From Amycolatopsis solani (GTDB taxonomy: Bacteria; Actinomycetota; Actinomycetes; Mycobacteriales; Pseudonocardiaceae): DNA of 64,000 nucleotides. The notes beneath the pieces are model-generated. The model was not told the DNA's origin, ran no database searches, and saw only the letters and a program-made list of their open reading frames with translations. Where the stretch lies: the NCBI RefSeq assembly GCF_033441515.1, contig NZ_JAWQJT010000002.1, forward strand, positions 2,418,001 to 2,482,000, read 5' to 3'. Below are positions 51,685 to 64,000 of this stretch, piece by piece. The translations under genes and the position numbers were made by a program. Numbering within the stretch: position 1 is the stretch's first letter; each line of letters starts with the position of its first letter.

Positions 51685-52052
51685 CCGTCGACCGGCGACC
51701 GTCGACCGCGGGCCGCCGACTGCCCGACTGTCCACCGCGGATCGCCGACCGCCGGGTGGCGACCGCCGACTGCGGACTGCCGACCGCGGCCTCTGACTGC
51801 CGACTGTCGACAGCGGGCCGCCGACTGCGGACTGTCGACCGCGCACCGCCGACCGCCGACTGCGGACAGCAGGGCTGCCGACCGGCGACCACGGACCGCC
51901 GGCCGGTGACTGTCGACCGGCGACTGTCGCCGGTCGACCGCGGGCTCCGACCGCCCGACCGCCGACTGCCCGACTGTCCACCGCGGACCGCCGGCCGCCG
52001 GGTGGCGACCCGGAAGCCGCCGCGGGCCAGTCGGGGACGGCACCTCGGGCGG
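51685..52052. repeat. Degenerate tandem-repeat region between convergent genes
   Basis: About 350 bases are built from variants of CGACCGCCGACTG-like units of 10-13 bases, with GTCGAC and GCCGACTG recurring dozens of times. A 50-base stretch at 51715-51764 recurs at 51961-52010 with two mismatches. The frame is open through it on the plus strand only because the unit lacks stops. No gene is supported. It lies between the ROK stop and the DJ-1/PfpI stop. The unit contains SalI-like GTCGAC palindromes and can fold into many short hairpins. Confidence 0.88.
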
Positions 52053-52616
52053 CTACCGGGCCGGGGTCTGCTTCTCGAGTAGCCGGAGGAAGGCGCGGGA
52101 CCACTCGGGCAGGTCGGGCCAGCCTCGGCAGGACACCATCGGGCCGTCGACGACGTCCGGTGCGTCGGCGAACGTGGCGCCCGCCTGCTCCATGTCCACC
52201 TTCAGTGGCGGGAACGCCGCCGTGGTGCGGCCGCGCAAGAGACCCAGTGCCGCCGGAACCTGCGCGCCGTGGCAGATCGTGCCGATCGGGAGCTGCCTCT
52301 CGAAGAAGTGGGTGACGATCCGGGCCACTTCGGGGTCGGTCCGGAGGTACTCCGGTGCGCGGCCGCCGGGGATCACGAGGGCGTCGAAATCGCGCGGGTC
52401 CACGTCGGTGAACGGCAGGTCGGCCGGGAGCAGGTGCCCCGGCTTCTCGGTGTAGGCGTCCCACCCGGGTTCGAAGTCGTGGACCACCAGGTGCACGGGG
52501 CGCGCCGCCGGGGCGGCCACGACGGCCTCGTGGCCGCCTTCGCGCAGGCGGAAGATCGGGTACATCGAGTCGAGCTCCTCGGCGGCGTCGCCGACCAGGA
52601 CCAGCACCCGGGCCAT
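52053..52616 (-). CDS. DJ-1/PfpI family protein
   Basis: A 187-residue protein of the class I glutamine-amidotransferase-like DJ-1/PfpI superfamily. ARVLVLVGDAAEELDSMYPIFRLREGG is the first beta-alpha unit with the conserved Glu, and the nucleophile elbow reads GTICHGAQVPAALG with Cys near residue 104 followed by His, the PfpI arrangement. Members include proteases, glyoxalase III/deglycases and hydratases. GGAGG is just upstream of ATG 52616. It is the last gene of a minus-strand unit after two secreted enzymes, though itself it has no signal peptide; a stress or glyoxal-repair role is possible. Confidence 0.9.
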   Translation of the reverse strand: MARVLVLVGDAAEELDSMYPIFRLREGGHEAVVAAPAARPVHLVVHDFEPGWDAYTEKPGHLLPADLPFTDVDPRDFDALVIPGGRAPEYLRTDPEVARIVTHFFERQLPIGTICHGAQVPAALGLLRGRTTAAFPPLKVDMEQAGATFADAPDVVDGPMVSCRGWPDLPEWSRAFLRLLEKQTPAR

Positions 52617-52628
52617 GTCTTTTCCTCC

Positions 52629-53711
52629 CTAACGCAACGTCCACCGCTGGTTCGCCTGCCCGCTGCAGGCCCAGAGGACCAGCTGAGTGCCGTTGGCGGT
52701 GCCCTGGCCGTACGCGTCGAGGCAGAGACCCGACTGGACGCCGGTGATCGTGCCGTTGGCGTTGACGGTCCACTGCTGGTTGGTCTGGCCGTGGCAGTCC
52801 CACACGATCACCGGGGTCCCGTTGGCCGTGCCGTGGCCGGACGCGTCGAGGCACTTGGTCCCGCCGACGGTCAGCGTCTGGCCGACTCGGGTCCACGCCT
52901 GGCCGGCCTGCCCGCCGCAGTCCTGCAGCCGCACCTGGGTGCCGTTGGCTGCGCCGGCGGCGTCGGCGCAGCGGCCCGACTGGGCGCCCACGATCTGGCG
53001 GGCCGTCGACGTCCCCGGGGTGCCGATGCTGCCGGACACCGACTGCAGCGCGCCGAACCAGGTGGCGGCCATCTTGTCGTACCCGGTGGCCGTGGGGTGG
53101 ATGCCGTCGATCAGGTCGCCGGTGGTCACCGCGGAGTGCATGTCGACCAGGTGCACGTGCTTGCCCGCGTTCTGGTTGCTCTGCACGATGCCGGGGATCG
53201 TGGCGTTGAACGTGCGGACCGCGGACTCCTGCCCGGAGTTGGCGAGCGGGATGATCGTCGCGACGAAGACCTCGGCGTCCGGTGCCGTCGCGGTGATGTG
53301 GTCGATCAGCCCGGACAGCCGGGCGGGTGCGCGGCCGACGTCGTAGTTCTGCAGGACGTCGTTGGTACCGATGTGCAGCAGGACCGTGTGCGAGCCGGTG
53401 TTCCGCAGCCAGGTGACGACGTTCGCGTCGATCTGGTCGATGCGCCAGCCCGGGTGGCCCTCGTGGTCGTGGTCGCCGAGAGTGGCCGGGCCGTTGTACT
53501 GCGAGCCGGTGAAGTCGACCTGGTAGCCGCCCGCGCTCAGGCGCTGCCACAGCCCGATCCGGTAGCCGCCGGGTACCTGCGTGCCTTCGGTGATGGAGTC
53601 GCCGAGCGGCATGACCCGGACTCCGCCGTTGGAATCGGCGGCTGCCGGGGTGCCGGGGAGCAACGCGCCGAGGAACAGGGCCGTCGCGGCCGCGATGAAT
53701 CGGATTCTCAT
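52629..53711 (-). CDS. Secreted SGNH hydrolase with C-terminal RICIN lectin domain
   Basis: A 360-residue exported esterase. Signal peptide about 1-25 (GALLPGTPAAADS). The SGNH hydrolase domain (about 30-225) has block I GDSITEG with Ser39, block III IGTNDVL, and DGIHPTATGY with the Asp/His pair, as in acetylxylan and rhamnogalacturonan acetylesterases. The C-terminal RICIN/CBM13-like lectin (about 235-360) has three repeats each with QxW (QAW, QQW, QRW) and GxCLD motifs. It lies 16 bases after the beta-helix gene and 12 before DJ-1/PfpI. Likely deacetylates plant polysaccharide while held to glycan by the lectin. Confidence 0.92.
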   Translation of the reverse strand: MRIRFIAAATALFLGALLPGTPAAADSNGGVRVMPLGDSITEGTQVPGGYRIGLWQRLSAGGYQVDFTGSQYNGPATLGDHDHEGHPGWRIDQIDANVVTWLRNTGSHTVLLHIGTNDVLQNYDVGRAPARLSGLIDHITATAPDAEVFVATIIPLANSGQESAVRTFNATIPGIVQSNQNAGKHVHLVDMHSAVTTGDLIDGIHPTATGYDKMAATWFGALQSVSGSIGTPGTSTARQIVGAQSGRCADAAGAANGTQVRLQDCGGQAGQAWTRVGQTLTVGGTKCLDASGHGTANGTPVIVWDCHGQTNQQWTVNANGTITGVQSGLCLDAYGQGTANGTQLVLWACSGQANQRWTLR

Positions 53712-53727
53712 GGCTCTCCTCGATCGT

Positions 53728-56085
53728 TCAGCCGAAGGCCCACTTCTGGTTGGCTTGCCCGGTGCAGGTCCACAGCCGGACGGTGGTACCGCCGTCGGGC
53801 ACGTCCAGGCACAGTCCGGATTGGACACCGGTGACGGTGCCGGCCGAGCCGGCCTGCCAGCGCTGGTTGGCCCCGCCGTTGCAGGTCCAGATGACGACCT
53901 TGGTGCCGGGGGTGGTGCCCTGCCCGGACGCGTCCAGGCAGCGGGTGCTGTCTCCGCTGTAGACGGTCAGTTCCCCCGCGCTCGTCCGGGTCCAGGACTG
54001 GTTGGTCCCGCCGGTGCACTCCCAGATCTGCACCTGGGCGCCGGGGGTGGTGCTGACGCCGTTGACGTCGAGGCACTTGCCCGAACCGGCCGCGCGCACC
54101 GGGCTCGCGGCCGAACCGGTGCCGATGGGGCCCGCGCCGGCGATCACCTGCTGGGCGCCCGGCGGCCAGGCGGTGCCGCTCACCTGGACGTTGCCGCTGA
54201 GGACGTTGTTGTGCGGTGACCCGGTGGCCACGTTGGTCGCGCCGCCGTTGTACCAGTTGCCGCTGAAGGTGCTGTCGTTGGTGTTGTTGCTGCCACTGGC
54301 GTTGGTGAAGGCCCACACCCCGGAGTCCTGGATCACGTTGGCCGACAGGGAAACGTAACGGGAGCCTTCGTCCAGGTACAGGCCGACCGTGTGGTTGTTG
54401 TCGTAGACGTGGTTGTGGTCGATGGAGCTGCCGGGGTTGGCGGAGAGGTTGTAGATGCTCCCGCCGTCGTGCATGAGCTTCTTCGTGCCGTGCACCCGGT
54501 TGTAGCTGACGACGGTGTCCCGCAGCGTCGTCGCGGTGGAGTACACGGGCTGGTAGTTGTAGAGGCCGCGGTTGCGGTAGTCCTGGCTGCCGCCCGGGTC
54601 GTTCGCGCCCCAGCCCCAGCCGACGTCGATGCCGTCGTAGGTCAGGTTCGCCACGTCGTTGTGCGTGATCACCGCGTGCGTGACGTAGGTCGAGAGGATG
54701 CCGGCCATCTCCCGGTAGTCCAGGGCGACCCGGCTCACCGTGTTGTTCGACAGCGTGATGTCGCGGTTGGTCATCGCCGGGTCCGGCGGGTGGTGGGCGT
54801 CCGGCCGCACGCCGCCGACGACGATGCCCGCGCCCGAGTCCTCGGTGAAGGTGTTGCGGTCCACGGTGATCGCCGACGCACCGAGGCCGACGCCGGACGC
54901 GTGCGCGTTCGCGTCGTTGCCGATGCCCAGCGCCACCTGCCCGAGGTGGGTGAAGGTGTTGCCGCGGAACGTGATCCCGGTGGCGGCCGAGACCTGGACG
55001 GCGGCCGGCGCCTGCGCCCAGCTGTTGCGGGCGCCCTCGAACAGCGGGCAGCCCGACTGGCACGAGCTCAGGAAGTCGCCCGGCATGGTCGCCGCGGCCG
55101 GGAGGAACGTGCCGCTCTGCTGGTTGGCGTAGCCGGTCGACGTGCCCGGCGTGAGCCAGGTGGTGTGCTCGAAGTGCAGGCCGCTGAACGTGAGGCCGCG
55201 CACCGGATTGTCGTAGCTGCCGCTGATCCGCAGCAGCGACGTCAGCCGCGGCAGTTCGACGTCGTGGCTGCCGGGCACCCAGCCGCTCGGCGCCTTGTAG
55301 TAGAGCTTCCCGGCCTCCGGGTCGAGGTACCACTGGCCGGTGTTCTTGAGGAACGAGTAGGAGTTCTCCAGGAACAGCTGGCCGCCGCCGAAGGGACTGG
55401 CGAGGGTGTCGTAGCCCCAGTTGTTGTTGTTCCACGCGGGTTGCTGCATGACGATCGAAGTGCCGCTGACGTGGTCGACGGGGGAGTACCGGTCGGTGAA
55501 GGAGTTCTGGCTCTCCACCTCGATCCGGTTCTGCCGCGGCACCGTCGCGAGGTAGTTCAGCGCGGAGTTGACGATGGTCAGCCCGGACGTCGTGATCCGC
55601 ACGTCGCCGCGCGAGATCGGGATCGACGCGCGCGGCGCCAGCGCCCCGTCCACGAACAGCTGCCGGGAGTCGGCGCCCGGCGGCACGGACGCCACCCAGA
55701 TGTTCTGGGCCGCGTCCTGCACCGCCCAGCCGGTGACCGGCGAGCCGCCGGACAGGATCGGCGTCTGGCCGGGCGCGGCCTGCCAGGTGACGGTGTGGCC
55801 GTTCTGGCCCGAGTCGGCGCTGGTGAACGTCAGCGGGGCGGAAAGCCGGTACGTTCCGCCGTCGAGCTGCACGACGACATCGCCGGCGGCGGCCTGGGCG
55901 CGCGCCAGCTGCTGCGCCTTGGCCGGGGTGGCGACCGGCAGGCCGGGCGTGCCGGGGTTGGCGTCGTCGCCGGTGGGTGCCACGGCGATGGTGACGGTCG
56001 CGGCGGAGGCGGGCGGCGCGGCGAGCGCGGTCACCAGGAGGGCGGTGATGAGGGCGGCGGCCACGGATCCGGTGCGCGGCGACAT
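53728..56085 (-). CDS. Secreted parallel beta-helix protein with RICIN domain
   Basis: A 785-residue exported protein. Signal peptide about 1-29 (ALAAPPASAATV). Residues about 30-640 form a right-handed parallel beta-helix of the pectate-lyase/polygalacturonase type, with repeating ITFRGNTFTHLG-like and ITLSNNTVSR-like coils; the first part (DDANPGTPGLPVATPAKAQQLARAQ) is typical of large actinobacterial beta-helix glycosidases and lyases. Exact family (GH28-, GH110-, GH120-like or PL) cannot be fixed by eye. A RICIN lectin (about 655-785) with QSW, QRW and QKW follows. It is the first gene of the minus-strand unit, divergent from the ThuA gene. Confidence 0.88.
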   Translation of the reverse strand: MSPRTGSVAAALITALLVTALAAPPASAATVTIAVAPTGDDANPGTPGLPVATPAKAQQLARAQAAAGDVVVQLDGGTYRLSAPLTFTSADSGQNGHTVTWQAAPGQTPILSGGSPVTGWAVQDAAQNIWVASVPPGADSRQLFVDGALAPRASIPISRGDVRITTSGLTIVNSALNYLATVPRQNRIEVESQNSFTDRYSPVDHVSGTSIVMQQPAWNNNNWGYDTLASPFGGGQLFLENSYSFLKNTGQWYLDPEAGKLYYKAPSGWVPGSHDVELPRLTSLLRISGSYDNPVRGLTFSGLHFEHTTWLTPGTSTGYANQQSGTFLPAAATMPGDFLSSCQSGCPLFEGARNSWAQAPAAVQVSAATGITFRGNTFTHLGQVALGIGNDANAHASGVGLGASAITVDRNTFTEDSGAGIVVGGVRPDAHHPPDPAMTNRDITLSNNTVSRVALDYREMAGILSTYVTHAVITHNDVANLTYDGIDVGWGWGANDPGGSQDYRNRGLYNYQPVYSTATTLRDTVVSYNRVHGTKKLMHDGGSIYNLSANPGSSIDHNHVYDNNHTVGLYLDEGSRYVSLSANVIQDSGVWAFTNASGSNNTNDSTFSGNWYNGGATNVATGSPHNNVLSGNVQVSGTAWPPGAQQVIAGAGPIGTGSAASPVRAAGSGKCLDVNGVSTTPGAQVQIWECTGGTNQSWTRTSAGELTVYSGDSTRCLDASGQGTTPGTKVVIWTCNGGANQRWQAGSAGTVTGVQSGLCLDVPDGGTTVRLWTCTGQANQKWAFG

Positions 56086-56153
56086 GGCGAGGATACCTCT
56101 CCGGGGACGGGGTTTCGATCCTCTACAGTGGACAGTCGAAGCGGCGAAGATGT

Positions 56154-56330
56154 GTACGACTCATACGAGGTCAACACCGGTCCGGCGTCAAGGGACGAAC
56201 GGATGCCTCGACGTCGTTCGATGATTTCACCTGCGGGAATGCATGTAATTTTCATTCCGGGCGGCTTCGGTGTTGACCGGACGGGCAGGCGGCGCGGTAC
56301 AGTCACTGGTCGGCGCCCAGTGAGTCGTAC
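56154..56330. promoter_or_regulatory. Nested inverted repeats in divergent exoenzyme control region
   Basis: Within the 449-base space (56086-56534), GTACGACTCA (56154-56163) recurs inverted at 56321-56330; with flanking bases the match is 14 of 15. Inside it, GGTCAACACCG (56169-56179) recurs inverted at 56268-56278. The two elements keep the same order relative to each diverging gene, as expected for two copies of an operator or promoter module facing outwards. A LacI-type regulator encoded at 63335 is a possible binder. No gene is seen in this space. Confidence 0.65.
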
Positions 56331-56534
56331 TCATCGGCGATCCGCATCCCTGCGCGCATTCCTTTGTGGACCTTCGGGGCAGGCGCGATCCCGTTGCCCG
56401 TGAGTAAGTTTCACCGCACATTGACCTTTGCCGCCCACCGCTTCTATCTTGGCTCTTGCCCGTTTCGTTCGGTGACCGGACGATTTCGCGGCGCGCACCC
56501 CGCGCGCTCCCGCCACTCCTGAAGAGGAGTACTC

Positions 56535-61908
<5,374 letters not shown>

Positions 61909-61929
61909 CCGGGGAAAGGAGCGCACGCG

Positions 61930-63273
61930 ATGAGGTTCGGACGTTTACTGGTGTCCTTCGCGCTCGGTGCGCTGCTGGCCGCGCCCGGGCCCGCCGAAGC
62001 CGCGGAGCCGGCGGTGACGGCGGCGACCGCGGGCTGTGGCCAGGCCCCCGGGCTCGCGAGCGGCACCCACACGATCTCCAGCGGCGGCCAGAACCGCAGT
62101 TACGTCCTGCGGGTCCCGGCCGGCTACGACAACGCTCACCCGTACCGGCTGTTCGTCGGGCTGCATTGGCGCGGCGGCACGGCCAACGACGTCGACTCGG
62201 GCGGGACCGACGGCTACAACTGGTCGTACTACGGGCTCCGGCGGCTGGCGGACAACGCGGGCAACACCACGATCTTCGTGGCACCCCAGGGCAACGGCAA
62301 CGGCTGGGCCAACCCGGGCGGCCAGGACGTCACGTTCATCGACGACCTGCTGAGGCAGCTCGAGGCGGCCCTGTGCGTCGACACCTCGCAGGTCTTCGCG
62401 GGCGGGTTCAGCTACGGCGGCGCCATGAGCTACGCGCTCGCCTGCGCCCGGCCGGCGGTCTTCCGCGCGGTCGCCGTCTACTCCGGGGCCAACCTCAGCG
62501 GGTGCAGCGGCGGCACCCAGCCCGTCGCGTACATCGGCATGCACGGCACCGGGGACAACGTCCTGCCCATCGCTTCCGGCCGTTCGCTGCGCGACCAGTT
62601 CGTGCGGAACAACGGTTGTGCCGCGCAGAACCCGCCGGAGCCCGCGGGCGGCAGCCGGACCCACATCGTCACCGCCTACTCCGGCTGCCGGACCGGGTAC
62701 CCCGTGGTCTGGGCCGCGTTCGACGGCGGCCACGACCCCGGCCCGCGCGACGGGTGCGCCTGCAGCGGCTGGCAGACCTGGACGTCGGGCGAGGTGTGGA
62801 AGTTCCTCACGCAGTTCGGCTCGTCGACTCCGCCGTCCGGGGCCCCGGTCCAGGTCGGGGTGAACTACACCCTGGCGGCCGAGCACAGCGGCAAGCTCCT
62901 CGACATCAGCGGCGTCTCCACCGCGGCCGGCGCCCTGCTGCAGCAGTGGCCGGCCACCGGCGGCCAGAACCAGCAGTTCGACTTCCTCGACTCCGGCGAC
63001 GGCTACTACCGCGTCCGGGCCCGCCACAGCGGCCTCGTGCTCCAGGTGGCCGGCTCGGCCACCGGCGCGGACATCAGCCAGCAGCCGGACTCCGGAGCCG
63101 CCGCCCAGCAGTGGCGCGTGGTCGACCTGGGCGGCGGCGTGGCCGGCATGGTCAACCGCCTGAGCGGCCTGACGATGGACGTCTGGGGCGCCTCGACCGC
63201 CGACGGCGCGCGGATTTCCCAGTGGACGGCCACCGGCGGGGCCAACCAGCGGTTCCGGATCCAACGCGCTTGA
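61930..63273 (+). CDS. Secreted CE1-like esterase with beta-trefoil lectin domain
   Basis: A 447-residue exported esterase. Signal peptide about 1-25 (APGPAEAAEP). The catalytic domain (about 36-300) has LFVGLHWRGGTAND, GGFSYGGAMSYALAC with the nucleophile Ser, MHGTGDNVLP with Asp and DGGHDPGPRDG with His; the many Cys (for example LCVDTS, SGCSGG, SGCRTGYP) match actinobacterial feruloyl esterases of the CE1 type. The lectin (about 312-447) is of the other RICIN subtype, with EHSGKLLDISGVS and RHSGLVLQVAG repeats and QQF/QQW/QRF ends, so it was acquired separately from those of its neighbours. It lies 21 bases after the previous gene. Confidence 0.92.
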   Translation: MRFGRLLVSFALGALLAAPGPAEAAEPAVTAATAGCGQAPGLASGTHTISSGGQNRSYVLRVPAGYDNAHPYRLFVGLHWRGGTANDVDSGGTDGYNWSYYGLRRLADNAGNTTIFVAPQGNGNGWANPGGQDVTFIDDLLRQLEAALCVDTSQVFAGGFSYGGAMSYALACARPAVFRAVAVYSGANLSGCSGGTQPVAYIGMHGTGDNVLPIASGRSLRDQFVRNNGCAAQNPPEPAGGSRTHIVTAYSGCRTGYPVVWAAFDGGHDPGPRDGCACSGWQTWTSGEVWKFLTQFGSSTPPSGAPVQVGVNYTLAAEHSGKLLDISGVSTAAGALLQQWPATGGQNQQFDFLDSGDGYYRVRARHSGLVLQVAGSATGADISQQPDSGAAAQQWRVVDLGGGVAGMVNRLSGLTMDVWGASTADGARISQWTATGGANQRFRIQRA

Positions 63274-63334
63274 GGCACCCCGGCGATATCCTCGAGCGAG
63301 CCCGCAAAGACAACGACGTCTTGGGAGAGCGAAC

Positions 63335-64000
63335 GTGTCCTCCGTCGAGTTGCCCCAGCTCCGTCCGACCCTGGCCGACGTCGCGCGAGCGGCCGGGGTG
63401 TCGACCGCCACCGCGTCCCGCGTGCTCAACGGCTTTCCCCGGGTCCGGCCGAAGACCCGCAAGCAGGTGGAGTCGGCGATGTCGGCTCTCGGCTACGCCC
63501 GGCAGAGAGCCGCGCGGGCGACGGCGGGGCGCACCGGCTCGGTCGCGCTGGTCGTGTGCGAGGAGGTGCTGCGGCTGTTCGCCGACCCGTACTTCGCCCG
63601 CATCTCCGCCGGCGCCGGGAAGCAGCTGACCGAGGCGGGCCTGCAGCTGGTGCTGCTCACCGTGCCCGCGACGGAGAACTACGAGGCCCCGGTGGTCCGG
63701 TACCTCGACGGCGGCCACGTCGACGGCGCCCTCGTCGTCGGCATGCACGGGCGGCGCCCGCTCGACCTGGACTGGCTCGGCATCCCGGTGGTGTTCGGCG
63801 GGCGCCCGGTCCGGCCAGGGGGCTGCTCCTCCTACGTCGACGTGGACAACCGGGGCGGGGCGCAGCGGGCCACGCAGCGCCTCATCGACGCGGGACGGCG
63901 CACCGTGGCGACCATCGCCGGACCCCAGGACATGACCGCCGGCGTGGACCGCCTGCTCGGCTACCGGCAGGCGGTGGCGGGGGTCGGCCGCGGCGACCGC
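63335..64000 (+). CDS. LacI-family transcriptional regulator, cut by window end
   Basis: The first 222 residues of a LacI-type repressor; the frame is open to the last base. The N-terminal HTH (about 9-60) reads TLADVARAAGVSTATASRVLNGF, with hinge KQVESAMSALGYARQRAAR, and the sugar-binding domain starts at TGSVALVVCEE and continues to TIAGPQDMTAGVDRLLGYR. GTG 63335 follows GGGAGAG. It lies 61 bases after the exoenzyme genes on the same strand and is the natural candidate to control them, sensing a released sugar. Its C-terminal third is outside the window. Confidence 0.93.
   Translation, partial: MSSVELPQLRPTLADVARAAGVSTATASRVLNGFPRVRPKTRKQVESAMSALGYARQRAARATAGRTGSVALVVCEEVLRLFADPYFARISAGAGKQLTEAGLQLVLLTVPATENYEAPVVRYLDGGHVDGALVVGMHGRRPLDLDWLGIPVVFGGRPVRPGGCSSYVDVDNRGGAQRATQRLIDAGRRTVATIAGPQDMTAGVDRLLGYRQAVAGVGRGDR

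Noticed and set aside
51685..52052. Possible CRISPR array
   Set aside because: Units are too short, degenerate and contiguous, with no constant repeat-spacer spacing and no cas genes.
51685..52082. C-terminal extension or small Arg-rich protein in the repeat region
   Set aside because: Open frames in the repeats exist on both strands and change composition with frame, which is expected of stop-free tandem repeats.

Overview
The window is very GC-rich, double-stranded coding DNA with strongly GC-biased third codon positions, frequent GTG starts, many stop/start overlaps of the GTGA and ATGA kind, and a dense set of TetR, IclR, ROK, LacI, XRE and two-component regulators. It also carries a mycofactocin-type SDR, an Rv2629/Balon-like protein, CGNR proteins and RICIN-tagged exoenzymes. 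Together these point to a soil actinomycete, most likely of the Pseudonocardiaceae (Amycolatopsis-like). That placement is an inference from gene content and style, not from a marker gene.

Region 1 (1-12.3 kb): the 3' end of a cytochrome P450, a poorly understood minus-strand reading frame, then a plus-strand acyl-CoA catabolism block (FabG-like SDR, MaoC hydratase, APH-type phosphotransferase, three acyl-CoA dehydrogenases). A perfect 20-bp palindrome precedes the phosphotransferase. A two-component system follows with an intact kinase, a degenerate second sensor and a NarL-type regulator, then a lipoprotein and an epoxide-hydrolase-like protein.

Region 2 (12.3-27.7 kb): a bizarre poly-G/poly-C tract lies between convergent genes. 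After it come a CapA-type metallophosphatase, an IclR regulator, an alpha/beta hydrolase and an Old Yellow Enzyme, a relic of a FAD monooxygenase, an SDR/XRE pair, a glycosyltransferase, TetR regulators with clear operators, a STAND-type ATPase with a DNA-binding-like tail, a HIT protein, an isochorismatase-fold hydrolase, two MDR reductases and an HSL-type esterase.

Region 3 (27.7-41.8 kb): a compact catabolic operon (HAD dehalogenase, MmgE/PrpD, an internally shortened asparaginase-like protein, an amidohydrolase) divergent from a CGNR regulator; a TetR/Dabb pair; a secreted subtilisin; a Rv2629/Balon-like ribosome-hibernation factor behind a SigB/SigF-type promoter; a 554-bp hairpin-rich gap; a PaoABC/YagTSR-like molybdenum aldehyde dehydrogenase operon; and a GntR-family pseudogene.

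Region 4 (41.8-51.7 kb): one long minus-strand operon, divergent from a ROK regulator, that encodes sugar import (ATPase, permease, binding lipoprotein) and a probable oxidative sugar pathway (xylose-isomerase-like epimerase, gluconate-2-dehydrogenase subunit-3-like protein, GMC oxidoreductase, mycofactocin-type SDR, Gfo/Idh/MocA dehydrogenase).

Region 5 (51.7-64 kb): a tandem-repeat-rich gap, then a locus of secreted carbohydrate-active proteins arranged divergently around a 449-bp control region: SGNH hydrolase, parallel beta-helix protein, ThuA-domain protein, PQQ-type sugar dehydrogenase with PKD and CBM modules, and two CE1/PHB-depolymerase-like esterases. Every one ends in a RICIN/CBM13-like lectin domain. 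A LacI regulator cut by the window end follows. I see no rRNA, tRNA, CRISPR array or intact insertion sequence.
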